This document shows positions 44,430-53,220 of a stretch of 64,000 nucleotides of DNA, in pieces. A program made the position numbers and the translations under genes. Source of the stretch: Bacteroidales bacterium UBA5382. Its GTDB lineage: Bacteria > Bacteroidota > Bacteroidia > Bacteroidales > Dysgonomonadaceae. Each line of letters starts with the position of its first letter. Position 1 is the stretch's first letter. The stretch is taken from assembly GCA_002409745.1 (NCBI GenBank), contig DHOU01000041.1, positions 1 to 64,000 of the forward strand. The letters run 5' to 3'. The notes below the pieces were generated by a model. The model had not been told where the DNA came from and did no database searches. It saw only the letters and a list, made by a program, of their open reading frames with translations.

Positions 44430-44852
44430 TTAGAAACTTTTGTCAATGCTGTTCTCATACAATTCATTCAATTCACCCTGATAGGTTGAGAAATGGTGTT
44501 CCAGCACATTATCGAGGAAACTGAACAGGGAAACCTCGTTTTTGCCTATTATCTGCACAACTTTCAGGATGCGGTCATGGTGTTCCTTCCGGATATATAC
44601 CACTTTGTTCACACGGGACTTGCTACCGGCAACCTCCCTGATGAAAAGTGATTTATAATCCTGCGCTTTGCCCCGTTTCCGTTTGGGTTCCTCACGGGGC
44701 GCTTCTTTTACCGGCTCCGGTTCCTCCGGCACAGGCATGTTTGCCGTTTCCGGCTGTTCTTCCTGCGGTATGGAGGCTTTCAGCGGCCTTTCCCGGTTAC
44801 TTATCTGTTCGACGAAAGATGTTTCGTCCGCTTCAATCTTTTCCCTTGCCAT
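44430..44852 (-). CDS. DUF3408-type protein, copy 3
   Basis: The 140-residue product MAREKIEADETSFVEQ has an acidic Pro/Glu-rich first half (EEQPETANMPVPEEPEP) and a second half KVVYIRKEHHDRILKVVQII, LFSFLDNVLEHHFSTYQGEL. That second half is nearly the same as the neighbouring copy, so the pair arose by duplication. Probably TraB. It is 6 bases past traA's stop. Confidence 0.75.
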   Translation of the reverse strand: MAREKIEADETSFVEQISNRERPLKASIPQEEQPETANMPVPEEPEPVKEAPREEPKRKRGKAQDYKSLFIREVAGSKSRVNKVVYIRKEHHDRILKVVQIIGKNEVSLFSFLDNVLEHHFSTYQGELNELYENSIDKSF

Positions 44853-44858
44853 AACCTG

Positions 44859-45611
44859 TTATTTTAAGATTCCCAACAGTTCATCGACAAGTGTATCTAT
44901 ATTGCTGCCTTTTACCAGCGACTTATCCGCCGGGAACAACGTAGAGCGGAACAGGGCTTTGTGGACGATGTTCTGTTCTTTACGGAAACGCTTGCTATCC
45001 GGGACAAAGGTTTGAAGGATAACAAATTCCAATTCCCTGATAACTGCCTCATAAACGTCGTACAGCTCTGATTTTTCGCGGCCGTCAACCATATTCCACA
45101 GCAGGTAAGTCCCCTTGATGTGGGTTTTACCCACAGCCTTCACCTGGTCACGCAAGGCGATAAGGTAGTCCAGCGTACTTTCCATGACTACCCGGTCGGC
45201 AGCAATCGGAGCTATGATGTAGTCCATGTTCAACAGGGTGCTTAGCACACCTTTGTTATTGACGGTGCCGGGCAGGTCGAAGAAGATAAAATCATAGTTG
45301 CCCTGCGGGACAAGGTGGTCGGCATCGGCAAGGGCTTCCTCCGGGCTGCTGCCGATGATGGGATAGGCTTTTTTGCCCAATCGGGTAAATTGTTCATAAG
45401 CCATGCCTTTGTAGTGTTCGTCTTCCGTGGCCAAACCCAAGTCGCGTTCCCGCATCCCGGCAATAGAGTGCTGCGGAAAATCGCAGTCGATTACAGCTAC
45501 GTTGTAGCCTTTTACATAGTACAGGTAGCTTGCGACCAATACGGTCAGGGTGGTTTTGCCTGCTCCCCCTTTCTGTGTGGCAAAGGCCACATAAACAGGA
45601 TTTTCTTTCAT
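44859..45611 (-). CDS. traA: ParA-family ATPase TraA
   Basis: The 250-residue product has the deviant Walker A KGGAGKTTLTVL near residue 14, VIDCDFPQHSIAGM and FFDLPGTVNNKGV (Walker B). It is the first gene of the tra operon in CTnDOT-type elements and may help with partition or positioning of the conjugation apparatus. Its promoter is 330 bases upstream with a long leader. The family match is clear. Confidence 0.9.
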   Translation of the reverse strand: MKENPVYVAFATQKGGAGKTTLTVLVASYLYYVKGYNVAVIDCDFPQHSIAGMRERDLGLATEDEHYKGMAYEQFTRLGKKAYPIIGSSPEEALADADHLVPQGNYDFIFFDLPGTVNNKGVLSTLLNMDYIIAPIAADRVVMESTLDYLIALRDQVKAVGKTHIKGTYLLWNMVDGREKSELYDVYEAVIRELEFVILQTFVPDSKRFRKEQNIVHKALFRSTLFPADKSLVKGSNIDTLVDELLGILK

Positions 45612-45945
45612 TTGAACATTGTTTTAATTATACAATCGGGTATTTAATTATTTATTTGTCTATCCGCCTGTTTACTTTTTTACTTTTGCGGATTTCTAAA
45701 ATGTTACTTATTGATATACAGCGTTGTTTGAATAAAAAATTAAAAGGATAAATATTTAAATATCTTTTTATTGCTATTTTAATTTTTTACCGTACTACCG
45801 TATTATCGCTATAACCGGATAATCCCATATCCTCATATCCTTTTATCTTGTTGTTCATCCGTCCGTCTTTTTATTCTTTTGATTTTCGGAATAAGTACCA
45901 TTTTAAATCTTCGTTTATTTATCTATTCAAAATTGTTTTCAGCAG
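45612..45945 (-). other. Long untranslated leader of the tra operon
   Basis: From the predicted start at about 45939 to the traA ATG there are about 330 bases with no convincing gene. The sequence is AT-rich. It may contain post-transcriptional control, but I see no definite structure. Confidence 0.45.
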
Positions 45946-46027
45946 CAAAGGAAAACCTTCTTTTTGAGTTAATCACCATGTTTTCGGGAGGTGGCAGCTT
46001 GTGGCTTCGATTGGCGTCTATCGGTGA
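45946..46027 (-). promoter_or_regulatory. traA promoter with shared conjugation operator
   Basis: On the minus strand AGCCACAAGCTGCCA (46006-45992) is followed 38 bases later by TTCCTTTG (45953-45946), a near-match to the -7 box. The upstream half (ACGCCA-ATCGA) repeats the motif in a weaker form. The same element precedes mobC and the DUF4099 gene. Confidence 0.7.
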
Positions 46028-46141
46028 CATACAGCGAGTTACATATACCCGTAACTTTGTATCCGATAACGTTACGGTCGGGTTCGGGGTCGCTTCTTAA
46101 ATGATGGCAACACCCCGGAAGATGCCCTTCCAAGAGCAAAC

Positions 46142-46356
46142 TTTTACCCGTCCATATTGGGGTAAAACTTTGCCCGTCGCGGGCAAAAAACATTTGCGTC
46201 TGGGCAAATAGCAAGGTATGTTTCGCGTTACGCGAAACGTTTTCCGTAACCGGAAAACCCTTGCCCTTCCAGGGAGGAAACTACCTCCGAAGTCGGTAGT
46301 TTTGGGGCGGTGCTACACCCGCCGTGACGGATTTATGAACCATTAAAAAAATCCGT
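46142..46356. other. Candidate oriT: cluster of seven hairpins
   Basis: Inverted repeats in order: TTTTACCC/GGGTAAAA (46142-46167), TTTGCCCG/CGGGCAAA (46169-46187), GTTTCGCG/CGCGAAAC (46220-46238), GTTTTCCG/CGGAAAAC (46239-46258), CCCT/AGGG near 46264-46274, AAACTACC/GGTAGTTT (46278-46302), and ACGGATTT/AAATCCGT (46327-46356). They lie directly upstream of the mobA start, on the side where oriT sits in related elements. The exact nick site is not identified. Confidence 0.6.
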
Positions 46357-46359
46357 GTT

Positions 46360-46794
46360 ATGAATGAAAGTAAAGAAACCCGTAAACGGGGAAAAGGCGG
46401 ACGGCCGCCCAAGAACGACCCGGCAGGAAACTGCGTAATGGTACGTTTTTCCGATGCGCAGTACGCCGAGTTCCTCACCATGTACGAACAATCGGGCGTC
46501 CGCTCGAAAGCCTGCTTTATCCTTGCCCGTATTTTCGGAGAGACGTTTCGTGTAATAAAAACGGACAGTGCGGCGCTTAATTTTGTGATGAAGTTGTCCG
46601 CTTTGTACGGGCAGATCCGTTCCGTGGGTGTGAATTACAACCAGGTTGTAAAGCATCTTCACACCACTTTTGGCGAGAAAAAAGCGTTGGCGATGCTCTA
46701 TAAATTAGAGCAGGAAACGATAGAATTGTCGAAAATCGGACGCGAAGTGTTGCAGTTATGCGAGCAGTTTAAGAAAGATTGTTTGGCTGAATAG
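46360..46794 (+). CDS. mobA: Mobilisation protein MobA (relaxosome accessory)
   Basis: The 144-residue product begins MNESKETRKRGKGGRPPKND and contains the typical GRPPK and VMVRFSDAQYAEFLTMYEQSG, then helices ending ELSKIGREVLQLCEQF. It belongs to the mobilisation accessory (MobC/MobA-like) class that loads the relaxase on oriT. The 8-bp ACGGATTT/AAATCCGT hairpin lies directly before its ATG, and the conserved ACCATTAAAAAAATC motif covers the same site. mobB follows by 10 bases. Confidence 0.8.
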   Translation: MNESKETRKRGKGGRPPKNDPAGNCVMVRFSDAQYAEFLTMYEQSGVRSKACFILARIFGETFRVIKTDSAALNFVMKLSALYGQIRSVGVNYNQVVKHLHTTFGEKKALAMLYKLEQETIELSKIGREVLQLCEQFKKDCLAE

Positions 46795-46804
46795 TCCTTA
46801 AAAA

Positions 46805-48073
46805 ATGGTTGCGGATATACACATAGGAAATAATTTATACGGCGCGTTGGCCTACAATCAGGAGAAAATAGATGCCGGTCTGGGTAAGATTTTGGAAACG
46901 AACCGCGTCTTTGTTCCTGCCGACGGGCAGTTTTCCGTGAGGGATTGTATGCATGATTTTGAACGGGCGATACCTCCGCAGGTGACAACTACACGCGGGA
47001 TCATCCATATTTCCCTGAACCCGCACCCGGAAGATAAGATAAGCGACGAGCAACTGTCCGACATCGGGCGGGAGTATATGGAACGTCTTGGCTTCGGTGG
47101 TCAGCCCTACATGATTTTCAAACACGAGGATATAGACCGCCGGCATTTACACATCGTTTCTACCCGTGTCCGCAGCGATGGCACGTTAATCAGCGACAAG
47201 AAAAATTATGAGAAAAGTAAAAAGATAACCGACGACCTGGAGCAGAAATACGGCCTGCATCCGAAAGACAAGAAGCAGGGCGAGGCGTGGCAGCTTTCTC
47301 CGGTGGACGCTTCGCGCAGCGACCTGAAAAAGCAGGTCGCTAACGTCATTAAACCGTTGGCGGCCATGTATCAATTTAAATCGCTCGGCGAGTACCGGGC
47401 ATTGTTGTCGCTGTATAATATCGGAGTGGAAAAAGTGGAGGGGGACAATCAGGGACATAAGTACACAGGATTGGTTTATTCGGCGTTGGACTCCGACGGC
47501 AACCGTGCCGGCAAGCCGCTTAAATCTTCCCTGTTCGGAAAATCATACGGTATAGAGGCGTTAGAGCAGCAGTCTATGAAAAAATCTGCTGAAGAACTCA
47601 AAGTCGGAGGACAGGCGGCAAAAACAAAGGAACTCGTTTCTGCATCCCTGGCAGGCTCCCGCACAGGCGGCGAGTTCCGGGCAGACTTGCAAGGGAAAGG
47701 TATTGACCTGATACTGCGTTACGGTAACGGGGGACGCCTATTCGGGGTAACATTTATCGACCACAACAGCCGTACCGTCCTGAACGGTTCCGTGCTGGGA
47801 AAGGAGTTTTCAGCCAATGCACTCGGCACTCGGTTCGCAGATTTTGCGACGGGAGAAAGTCAGCAATCCATTTTGTCTGTACTAGCAAAAGAAGCGTTAC
47901 TTCCATTGCAGGAGGACAAACAACCCACTACCGTCAAAGGATATTCGGGTTATGATTTGCCCGTCGGCAATTTGCTTTCTGTGCTGACACCGGAGCCGGA
48001 TCAGCACGATGCCAACGAGCCAATGCCGAAAAAACGCAAGAAGAAAAAGCGGAGGTATGGGAGGCAGGTGTAG
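46805..48073 (+). CDS. mobB: Relaxase MobB
   Basis: The 422-residue product is a relaxase: DIHIGNNLYGALAYNQEK at the start and the metal-binding HxDxxxxHxH motif in KHEDIDRRHLHIVSTRV near residue 103. C-terminus is basic (PMPKKRKKKKRRYGRQV). It nicks oriT and leads the strand transfer. The final GGGAGGCAGGTGTA (48059-48072) recurs 3.1 kb downstream, so the Hachiman genes seem to be inserted at its end. Confidence 0.88.
   Translation: MVADIHIGNNLYGALAYNQEKIDAGLGKILETNRVFVPADGQFSVRDCMHDFERAIPPQVTTTRGIIHISLNPHPEDKISDEQLSDIGREYMERLGFGGQPYMIFKHEDIDRRHLHIVSTRVRSDGTLISDKKNYEKSKKITDDLEQKYGLHPKDKKQGEAWQLSPVDASRSDLKKQVANVIKPLAAMYQFKSLGEYRALLSLYNIGVEKVEGDNQGHKYTGLVYSALDSDGNRAGKPLKSSLFGKSYGIEALEQQSMKKSAEELKVGGQAAKTKELVSASLAGSRTGGEFRADLQGKGIDLILRYGNGGRLFGVTFIDHNSRTVLNGSVLGKEFSANALGTRFADFATGESQQSILSVLAKEALLPLQEDKQPTTVKGYSGYDLPVGNLLSVLTPEPDQHDANEPMPKKRKKKKRRYGRQV
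48059..48072 (+). repeat. Direct repeat, left copy (mobB end)
   Basis: GGGAGGCAGGTGTA covers the last codons and stop of mobB. An identical copy lies at 51182-51195. The pair brackets HamB and HamA. Confidence 0.8.
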
Positions 48074-48083
48074 TTATTCTCAA

Positions 48084-50405
48084 TTATAAGAATCTAACTA
48101 CAGATGACTTAAGTTCATTGGGGACATTATTAATAGAATCCTTGAAGATAATAGCTTCTGAATTAATTCTATCAATATGTTCATCTAATATCTCAATGTC
48201 CTCAAACGATAGTCCATATCTTAACATCCATATATGTCTTTCGTCATCTGTTCCATATTTTATATATTTTGCCAATTTGAAAGCCCGGAGGTCATTTTTT
48301 CGTTCGTAATACTTGAAAAAAGCGGCATAAAAAACATCACTTAACTTGAAGCCAATCAATTTATCTATATAATCGTATGTATCATACATGACAAGGTCAT
48401 AATCCACATCCTTTGCCTTTGTACCTTCTGGAAATAGCCCAAAAGCTCTCAAATTCTTATCTGGAATATCATGGAAGCCTGTCATGAATTTAGCATTCAA
48501 GGAATCAGTTTTTCTACCCAATCGCTCTAATTTTTCTCTTTCATGTGATTGGCTCACATAAGAATACCTGTACCAGCAGATATTCTTAAACGTTTTTCCA
48601 TAAACTCGCCATATCATTATTTTAATCGCTGTATTTAGAACATACTTTTCGGCATCAATCAAAGCTCTTCCTAAATGAGTTGAATACAAATTATTGAAGT
48701 TCTCATATAGTTGCAATCGACAATAATCATCTGCATTTATATCTGCTAAGGGTATTAACTGATTGTTCCTGAAAATTGAATTTAAAATAGCCTCAATCAG
48801 CCTGTTTATGTTGTCAGCTGTTAATATGGACAGTTCTTTTTCTGTGAGATTATATTCATCTGAAAATGTGTCGTTTATAATAGCGTCTTTAAATTCGTTA
48901 TAGTCATCGTCGTGTTGTTCATTTTTTTCTAATGCGGAAACATTTTCCAGCACTTCATCTTGTATCATAATATTTCTAAAGTTTGAAATATTATTACTGG
49001 TACTAATTACGACAAACCCATAATCAAATTCTGATTTTTCTGTTGAACGACCTGCTCTTCCTATCAGGTTCTTAACAGATAATGGCTTGCTTTTTTCCAA
49101 TCTATCTAAATACACAACATCAAAAGGCATATTTATCCCCTGCTCTAATGTTGATGTTGCAAAGCATATTCTACAAAACCCTGCCCGTGTAAATTGCTCA
49201 ATAATTATTCTCGTTTGTAACGGTAATGAACCATGGTGAATTACGATTCCTCGTTTCATCAAGGCTATCATTTGAGAATAATAGTTTTTATTGGCGATAG
49301 TGTCACCACCAGTATATTGTTTCAATTGTTTAATATATACATCTATTTTCTCACTTGCTATTTCCTTACATAAGTTGATATATCGGCTAAATTGATTAAG
49401 AAAACTTCTATTATAAATTTTAGCCTTTGAGATATAAAACAATACTGAACCCTCTCTTTTTATGGTTTCCATAATTGGATCAAAGTCGCATTGAAACTTA
49501 CGATTCCCCATTATTGATTTCTCAATTCCAAAATGATAAAAATTCCAGTTGTCATCTATGCTCAAAAATATCTGCCCAACGTTCTTCTGTTTATATTGGA
49601 TTGATGAAGATACTTCTACATCGAAATGATTCTTTTGTATTTGGGAATCAGGATTCTGGACAAATGGATGGGCAAAAACAAATTTTGCATTTGGATATGC
49701 TTTTTGGCATCGCCGAACAATACTATCAAAATATAAACCTCTTTTTGAATCTTCATTACTCAATTGTGCTTCATCAAACAAGAATAAATCAACAATAAAA
49801 TTTTCTTTCTGCCTAAAAAGCTCTCTACATCGCTCAGGTGTAACAATAAAAATATTTCTTTTCGCAACAGATGTATTAATTTTATCTATAAAAGTCAATA
49901 CATTGACCGTTTTATCGTTTATAAATTCGCAAAGTTTTAAGTAGTATTCATTTATCAACGCCCTGGATGGAACAACCACGACAACATCATGTTGAGATTC
50001 AGTAATCCTATCCATAAACACAAAGGACTTACCAGTACTTGTTGGGGCGGAAAAACTAAAACAACGATTTGCATCTATTCCTTTTACTATATTGGCCTGA
50101 ACAGGTGTGTAATCTTTATGAAAAGTATCCTTTATATACTTTCGATATTGCCCAAATACGACGTCTTTAAGCGTTTGTCTTGATAACTCTTTATAGAATA
50201 TGCCCATATAATTCAATACAGAATCTTTATGTTGGGCAAATATTTCAGGTTGGTATAAAGCTAAATACGACAAGATTTCCATGTCTGTAACTGACACGGG
50301 GCCGCTCTTGTAGATATTATCTAATACATAGGCAAATACCTTATCAAGATCACTTCCCTCAATTATCTTTTTAATCAAGTCGTTCATATATTGACAGCAA
50401 TACAA
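48084..50405 (-). CDS. hamB: HamB: DEAD/DEAH helicase of a Hachiman defence system
   Basis: The 773-residue product is a superfamily 2 helicase: Walker A SAPTSTGKSFVFMDR, VVVVPSRALINEY, DEAQLS, ATSTLEQGINMPFDVVYLDR, and the VI-like NLIGRAGRS. The C-terminal half is unique. In Hachiman, HamA (DUF1837 nuclease) and HamB (helicase) act together against phage. The gene overlaps the DUF1837 gene by 22 bases at its start, and the alternative start MNDLIKK (50387) reduces this. The pairing makes the system clear. Confidence 0.85.
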   Translation of the reverse strand: MYCCQYMNDLIKKIIEGSDLDKVFAYVLDNIYKSGPVSVTDMEILSYLALYQPEIFAQHKDSVLNYMGIFYKELSRQTLKDVVFGQYRKYIKDTFHKDYTPVQANIVKGIDANRCFSFSAPTSTGKSFVFMDRITESQHDVVVVVPSRALINEYYLKLCEFINDKTVNVLTFIDKINTSVAKRNIFIVTPERCRELFRQKENFIVDLFLFDEAQLSNEDSKRGLYFDSIVRRCQKAYPNAKFVFAHPFVQNPDSQIQKNHFDVEVSSSIQYKQKNVGQIFLSIDDNWNFYHFGIEKSIMGNRKFQCDFDPIMETIKREGSVLFYISKAKIYNRSFLNQFSRYINLCKEIASEKIDVYIKQLKQYTGGDTIANKNYYSQMIALMKRGIVIHHGSLPLQTRIIIEQFTRAGFCRICFATSTLEQGINMPFDVVYLDRLEKSKPLSVKNLIGRAGRSTEKSEFDYGFVVISTSNNISNFRNIMIQDEVLENVSALEKNEQHDDDYNEFKDAIINDTFSDEYNLTEKELSILTADNINRLIEAILNSIFRNNQLIPLADINADDYCRLQLYENFNNLYSTHLGRALIDAEKYVLNTAIKIMIWRVYGKTFKNICWYRYSYVSQSHEREKLERLGRKTDSLNAKFMTGFHDIPDKNLRAFGLFPEGTKAKDVDYDLVMYDTYDYIDKLIGFKLSDVFYAAFFKYYERKNDLRAFKLAKYIKYGTDDERHIWMLRYGLSFEDIEILDEHIDRINSEAIIFKDSINNVPNELKSSVVRFL

Positions 50406-51070
50406 ATTAATTCTTCATGTGTAGATAGTTTCTTAAAGTCTTCGTTATTACGAATGTTCTGAATTAAGGTAGCTGTAGAAGTTGCTTTAGCTGCAAATGC
50501 AGCTATAAATCCTTTCTTATTATGAACAGAAACATTGTTCAATGACTCTCCACAACAGAATTTATCAATATCTACTAAATCCGCAAGATGCCTTTTTTCT
50601 TCTTCGAATCGTACTATTTGACTAAATGCACTACCATATGCATTTCTATCTGCAATATATTTTGCTTCTCCAAAGAGAACAATGTTGACCCCATTTACAG
50701 TGTAAAAATCGAATCCCGGATTTCCACTTTTCTGCTCTTTTATCAATTCCGCTAATGGAATATCTAAATATTTCAACTCATTAACAATCGTTTTTCTTGC
50801 TAATTCTGAAATAACATATTCACCAGAATCACTTGTTACACTATCATCAGTTGACCTAATGATATTATCTGCAATATACTTTACAGTAGCCTCTGCTCTG
50901 ACAGCAAAACTTGCACGGACGTATTCAGCATCAAAATCGTTAATCCAACTCAAATTGGCTAACGATTCAAATACCTCACGTAATGTTAAAGCAACATTGT
51001 CAGGGTTAATCCTGATAAATGTGATATGAGATTCTATTTTTTGATTATCGACTATTGTATATCCGCTCAT
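50384..51070 (-). CDS. hamA: HamA: DUF1837 nuclease of a Hachiman system
   Basis: From MSGYTIVDNQKIESH (51070) the product has 228 residues. The core has SGEYVISELARKTIVNELKY and the PD-(D/E)XK-like pieces GFDFYTVN and LFGEAKYIADR, fitting DUF1837, the HamA nuclease. The upstream extension MWLLFRL is excluded by the promoter at 51101. It is followed by hamB with overlap. In Hachiman HamA is thought to act as a nuclease controlled by HamB. Confidence 0.8.
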   Translation of the reverse strand: MSGYTIVDNQKIESHITFIRINPDNVALTLREVFESLANLSWINDFDAEYVRASFAVRAEATVKYIADNIIRSTDDSVTSDSGEYVISELARKTIVNELKYLDIPLAELIKEQKSGNPGFDFYTVNGVNIVLFGEAKYIADRNAYGSAFSQIVRFEEEKRHLADLVDIDKFCCGESLNNVSVHNKKGFIAAFAAKATSTATLIQNIRNNEDFKKLSTHEELICIAVNI

Positions 51071-51100
51071 GCTGTTTGCTATAAGTCTAAATAACAGCCA

Positions 51101-51108
51101 CAAAGATA
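51101..51108 (-). promoter_or_regulatory. -7 box of the Hachiman operon
   Basis: TATCTTTG on the minus strand, 31 bases before the hamA ATG at 51070. A clear match to the -7 consensus. Confidence 0.6.
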
Positions 51109-51181
51109 CGTTTTTTATCCAATCTAATAAATTTCTTAATATTTATCAGTACTCAACACATTGAAAGCACAACTTTGGGAC

Positions 51182-51195
51182 GGGAGGCAGGTGTA
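51182..51195 (+). repeat. Direct repeat, right copy
   Basis: GGGAGGCAGGTGTA is identical to the end of mobB at 48059-48072. Here GGG AGG CAG GTG TAA would still encode the terminal residues of mobB plus stop, suggesting the original mobB end. Confidence 0.8.
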
Positions 51196-51335
51196 AAACA
51201 CAACAAGGCCGGTAAAATTTAAGCGTCCACCAAGCTGCGAGAGGTGTCAGCCAACCTGCATACAAATCCACTATATCCGTGTATTTAGTGGCATTTTGAG
51301 AGACTTCTTCCATTTTGATATGCATTTGTCCCAAT
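51196..51335. other. Spacer between Hachiman and the PIN gene
   Basis: About 140 bases with no gene I can support. A degenerate copy of the conjugation operator, GTCCACCAAGCTGCGA (51225-51240), is present, possibly a remnant of the original mobB-mobC region. Confidence 0.4.
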
Positions 51336-52388
51336 TTAATTAACAGATTCCAGTTTAATATCTGTAATTTCAAAGTCTTCGAACTTTTCATCTTCAAGTA
51401 AGTCGAAATTGAAATACATATCAAAAATGAGGAATTTATCAGCCTTCCATACAAAATTATCTTCCCCTGGCTCGTGTCCTGGGTGATATTCCAAATAATC
51501 GGATGTGCATGTTACCGTGACAATACCGGAAACCAATGCCCTTTTGTCGAGAACTTCATAGTCTATATTTCTACATTCGGCAATTTCTATATCCGTTGGT
51601 ACCATTTCCCCATCAAGAATTCCGATGTAATCAGGAAGAAAATGGTCTAATGAAGTTCGCTCTATATCTTGTCTCAATTTCTTCTCAACTTCTTTCTCGA
51701 AGTATTCTTGAATAACAGTCAAAATATATTCATTATCAATTGACAACGATGCAACAAAATTCTCAAATTCTTTCAGCGGTTTTTCGATGATGGGAGATTG
51801 AGTTCTGATAAATTCAAACGCAGAATTTATCACACTAAACCGCTTGGAATCTTTTTGCAGTTCGGGATGTAATGTTGTTTTGTCTTTCTTGGTACAAAAA
51901 TCATCAGTATTGTTAGATAATAGAATACAATCTTTCAAATCGTTCTCTTCGGCGTACTGAGCATAGGTCAACCAAATGATAGCGTCTTTCAATTCCGTCT
52001 TATTCTCAGTAAAAGGTTTTCTCCTGCTAACCGCTCTTTCTACTATCTCAGGAAGCATTTCATTTTTATAGGGAAGTATGCTGAAATTGCCGTGGCCTTT
52101 ATTTAGCAAGTCATAGAACATGTCGAAAATAGCCAATTGTTGCTCTACATCTATCTTGTTTAACTCGATAGAATATTTCATCTTTTCACTATTCTGCTCT
52201 ATTTTCTTCAAGCATCCATTACTCGCTTCCAATTCGTTTTGATATTGCCGCCGCAACTCTAATCTTACAACTTCGGACATGTACAAATTGAGTAATCCTC
52301 TTTGGGCATAATCAAGGAGTCGCTTTACCGATTTCTCATCAAAGAAATATTTTTCAAACAGAATATTGGTATCTATAAATACGTTCAT
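51336..52388 (-). CDS. PIN-domain protein (DUF4935-like) in the AbiE operon
   Basis: From MNVFIDTNILFEKYFF (52388), about 350 residues. The PIN-fold acidic residues are seen in FIDTNILFE at the start, SEVVRLELRRQY, and DAIIWLTYAQYAEENDL plus LLSNNTDDFC near the middle. PIN domains are usually RNases. The C-terminal 150 residues (YILTVIQEYFEKEVEKK; YHPGHEPGEDNFVWK) are unassigned. It follows the AbiEii-like gene by 7 bases, an unusual third member. Possible additional effector. Confidence 0.75.
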   Translation of the reverse strand: MNVFIDTNILFEKYFFDEKSVKRLLDYAQRGLLNLYMSEVVRLELRRQYQNELEASNGCLKKIEQNSEKMKYSIELNKIDVEQQLAIFDMFYDLLNKGHGNFSILPYKNEMLPEIVERAVSRRKPFTENKTELKDAIIWLTYAQYAEENDLKDCILLSNNTDDFCTKKDKTTLHPELQKDSKRFSVINSAFEFIRTQSPIIEKPLKEFENFVASLSIDNEYILTVIQEYFEKEVEKKLRQDIERTSLDHFLPDYIGILDGEMVPTDIEIAECRNIDYEVLDKRALVSGIVTVTCTSDYLEYHPGHEPGEDNFVWKADKFLIFDMYFNFDLLEDEKFEDFEITDIKLESVN

Positions 52389-52395
52389 CATTGTT

Positions 52396-53220
52396 CTATT
52401 TCTTATCGGTGGTTTCATCTGCGACATCAGGAACAATCAACTTGTCTATCAGCCGTGCTTTCACTATCTCATAAGCAGTTTGAGGAACATATGTTTCATT
52501 GGGTCGAAGCAACGTAGCTGTGTCACCTAAAAACTCATCATTCTCGATTTTTTCTTCCATATTCGCTACATAGAGTGCATGAATTGGGTTCTTATTTTCC
52601 CTTTTCATGTATTCCTTAAAGCAGTTTATAACGTTATCAACATCCAAACTGTCGTTTTGGAGGGCTTTATACAAGTCAAACAAATCGCGTCCTTTCCGCC
52701 TTTCGTATAACGCCCGTACTTTAGTGCCGATTAGTTCGTCCAATTTATAAGTGATTATTTGGCAATTCCCCGTAAACCATTGGCTCGCCACACTGAAATC
52801 AACCCGTTCAAGACCTAACACGTTGAAATGTTCCCTGCAATTTATTTCTACTTTCAGGCGCAGAGACACAACGGGAAGGTCTGTGGAATCTACCCTAAAG
52901 ACCAGTGTGTTATTATTCCTTTTTTGTTTGATTGTCGGCCTGCCTAAAAAAGATAACACTTCCCGTAACCGGTCGATTATCGGCCCGGCAGGCTCCGGAT
53001 TAACCTGTACCAGATCTATATCTTCCGAATAACGGAGCTGTGGAGATAGATATAGCTTGTGTAAAGCTGTTCCACCGCGAAAAGCCAAACGAGAAGATAA
53101 AAACTCATCGCTGTATATGGCAACCAAAGCACGGCAGATAATTAAATCTTGCTCTACTTGATTCATCTCAACCCAAGGAACCGTATTTCTCCACTCCGTA
53201 ATCGCTGCTAATGGTATCAT
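52396..53220 (-). CDS. AbiEii-like nucleotidyltransferase toxin
   Basis: The 274-residue product has the nucleotidyltransferase motif FRGGTALHKLYL and RYSEDIDLV near residues 48-73, and the later YKLDELIGTKVRALYERRKGRDLFDL. This is the AbiEii (DUF1814-type) family, the toxic component of type IV AbiE systems, which impair protein synthesis by modifying tRNA or similar targets. It overlaps the AbiEi gene by 4 bases (ATGA). Confidence 0.88.
   Translation of the reverse strand: MIPLAAITEWRNTVPWVEMNQVEQDLIICRALVAIYSDEFLSSRLAFRGGTALHKLYLSPQLRYSEDIDLVQVNPEPAGPIIDRLREVLSFLGRPTIKQKRNNNTLVFRVDSTDLPVVSLRLKVEINCREHFNVLGLERVDFSVASQWFTGNCQIITYKLDELIGTKVRALYERRKGRDLFDLYKALQNDSLDVDNVINCFKEYMKRENKNPIHALYVANMEEKIENDEFLGDTATLLRPNETYVPQTAYEIVKARLIDKLIVPDVADETTDKK

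Noticed and set aside
51146..51454. Leftward ORF between hamA and the PIN gene
   Set aside because: It overlaps the end of the PIN gene in another frame and shows no conserved sequence.
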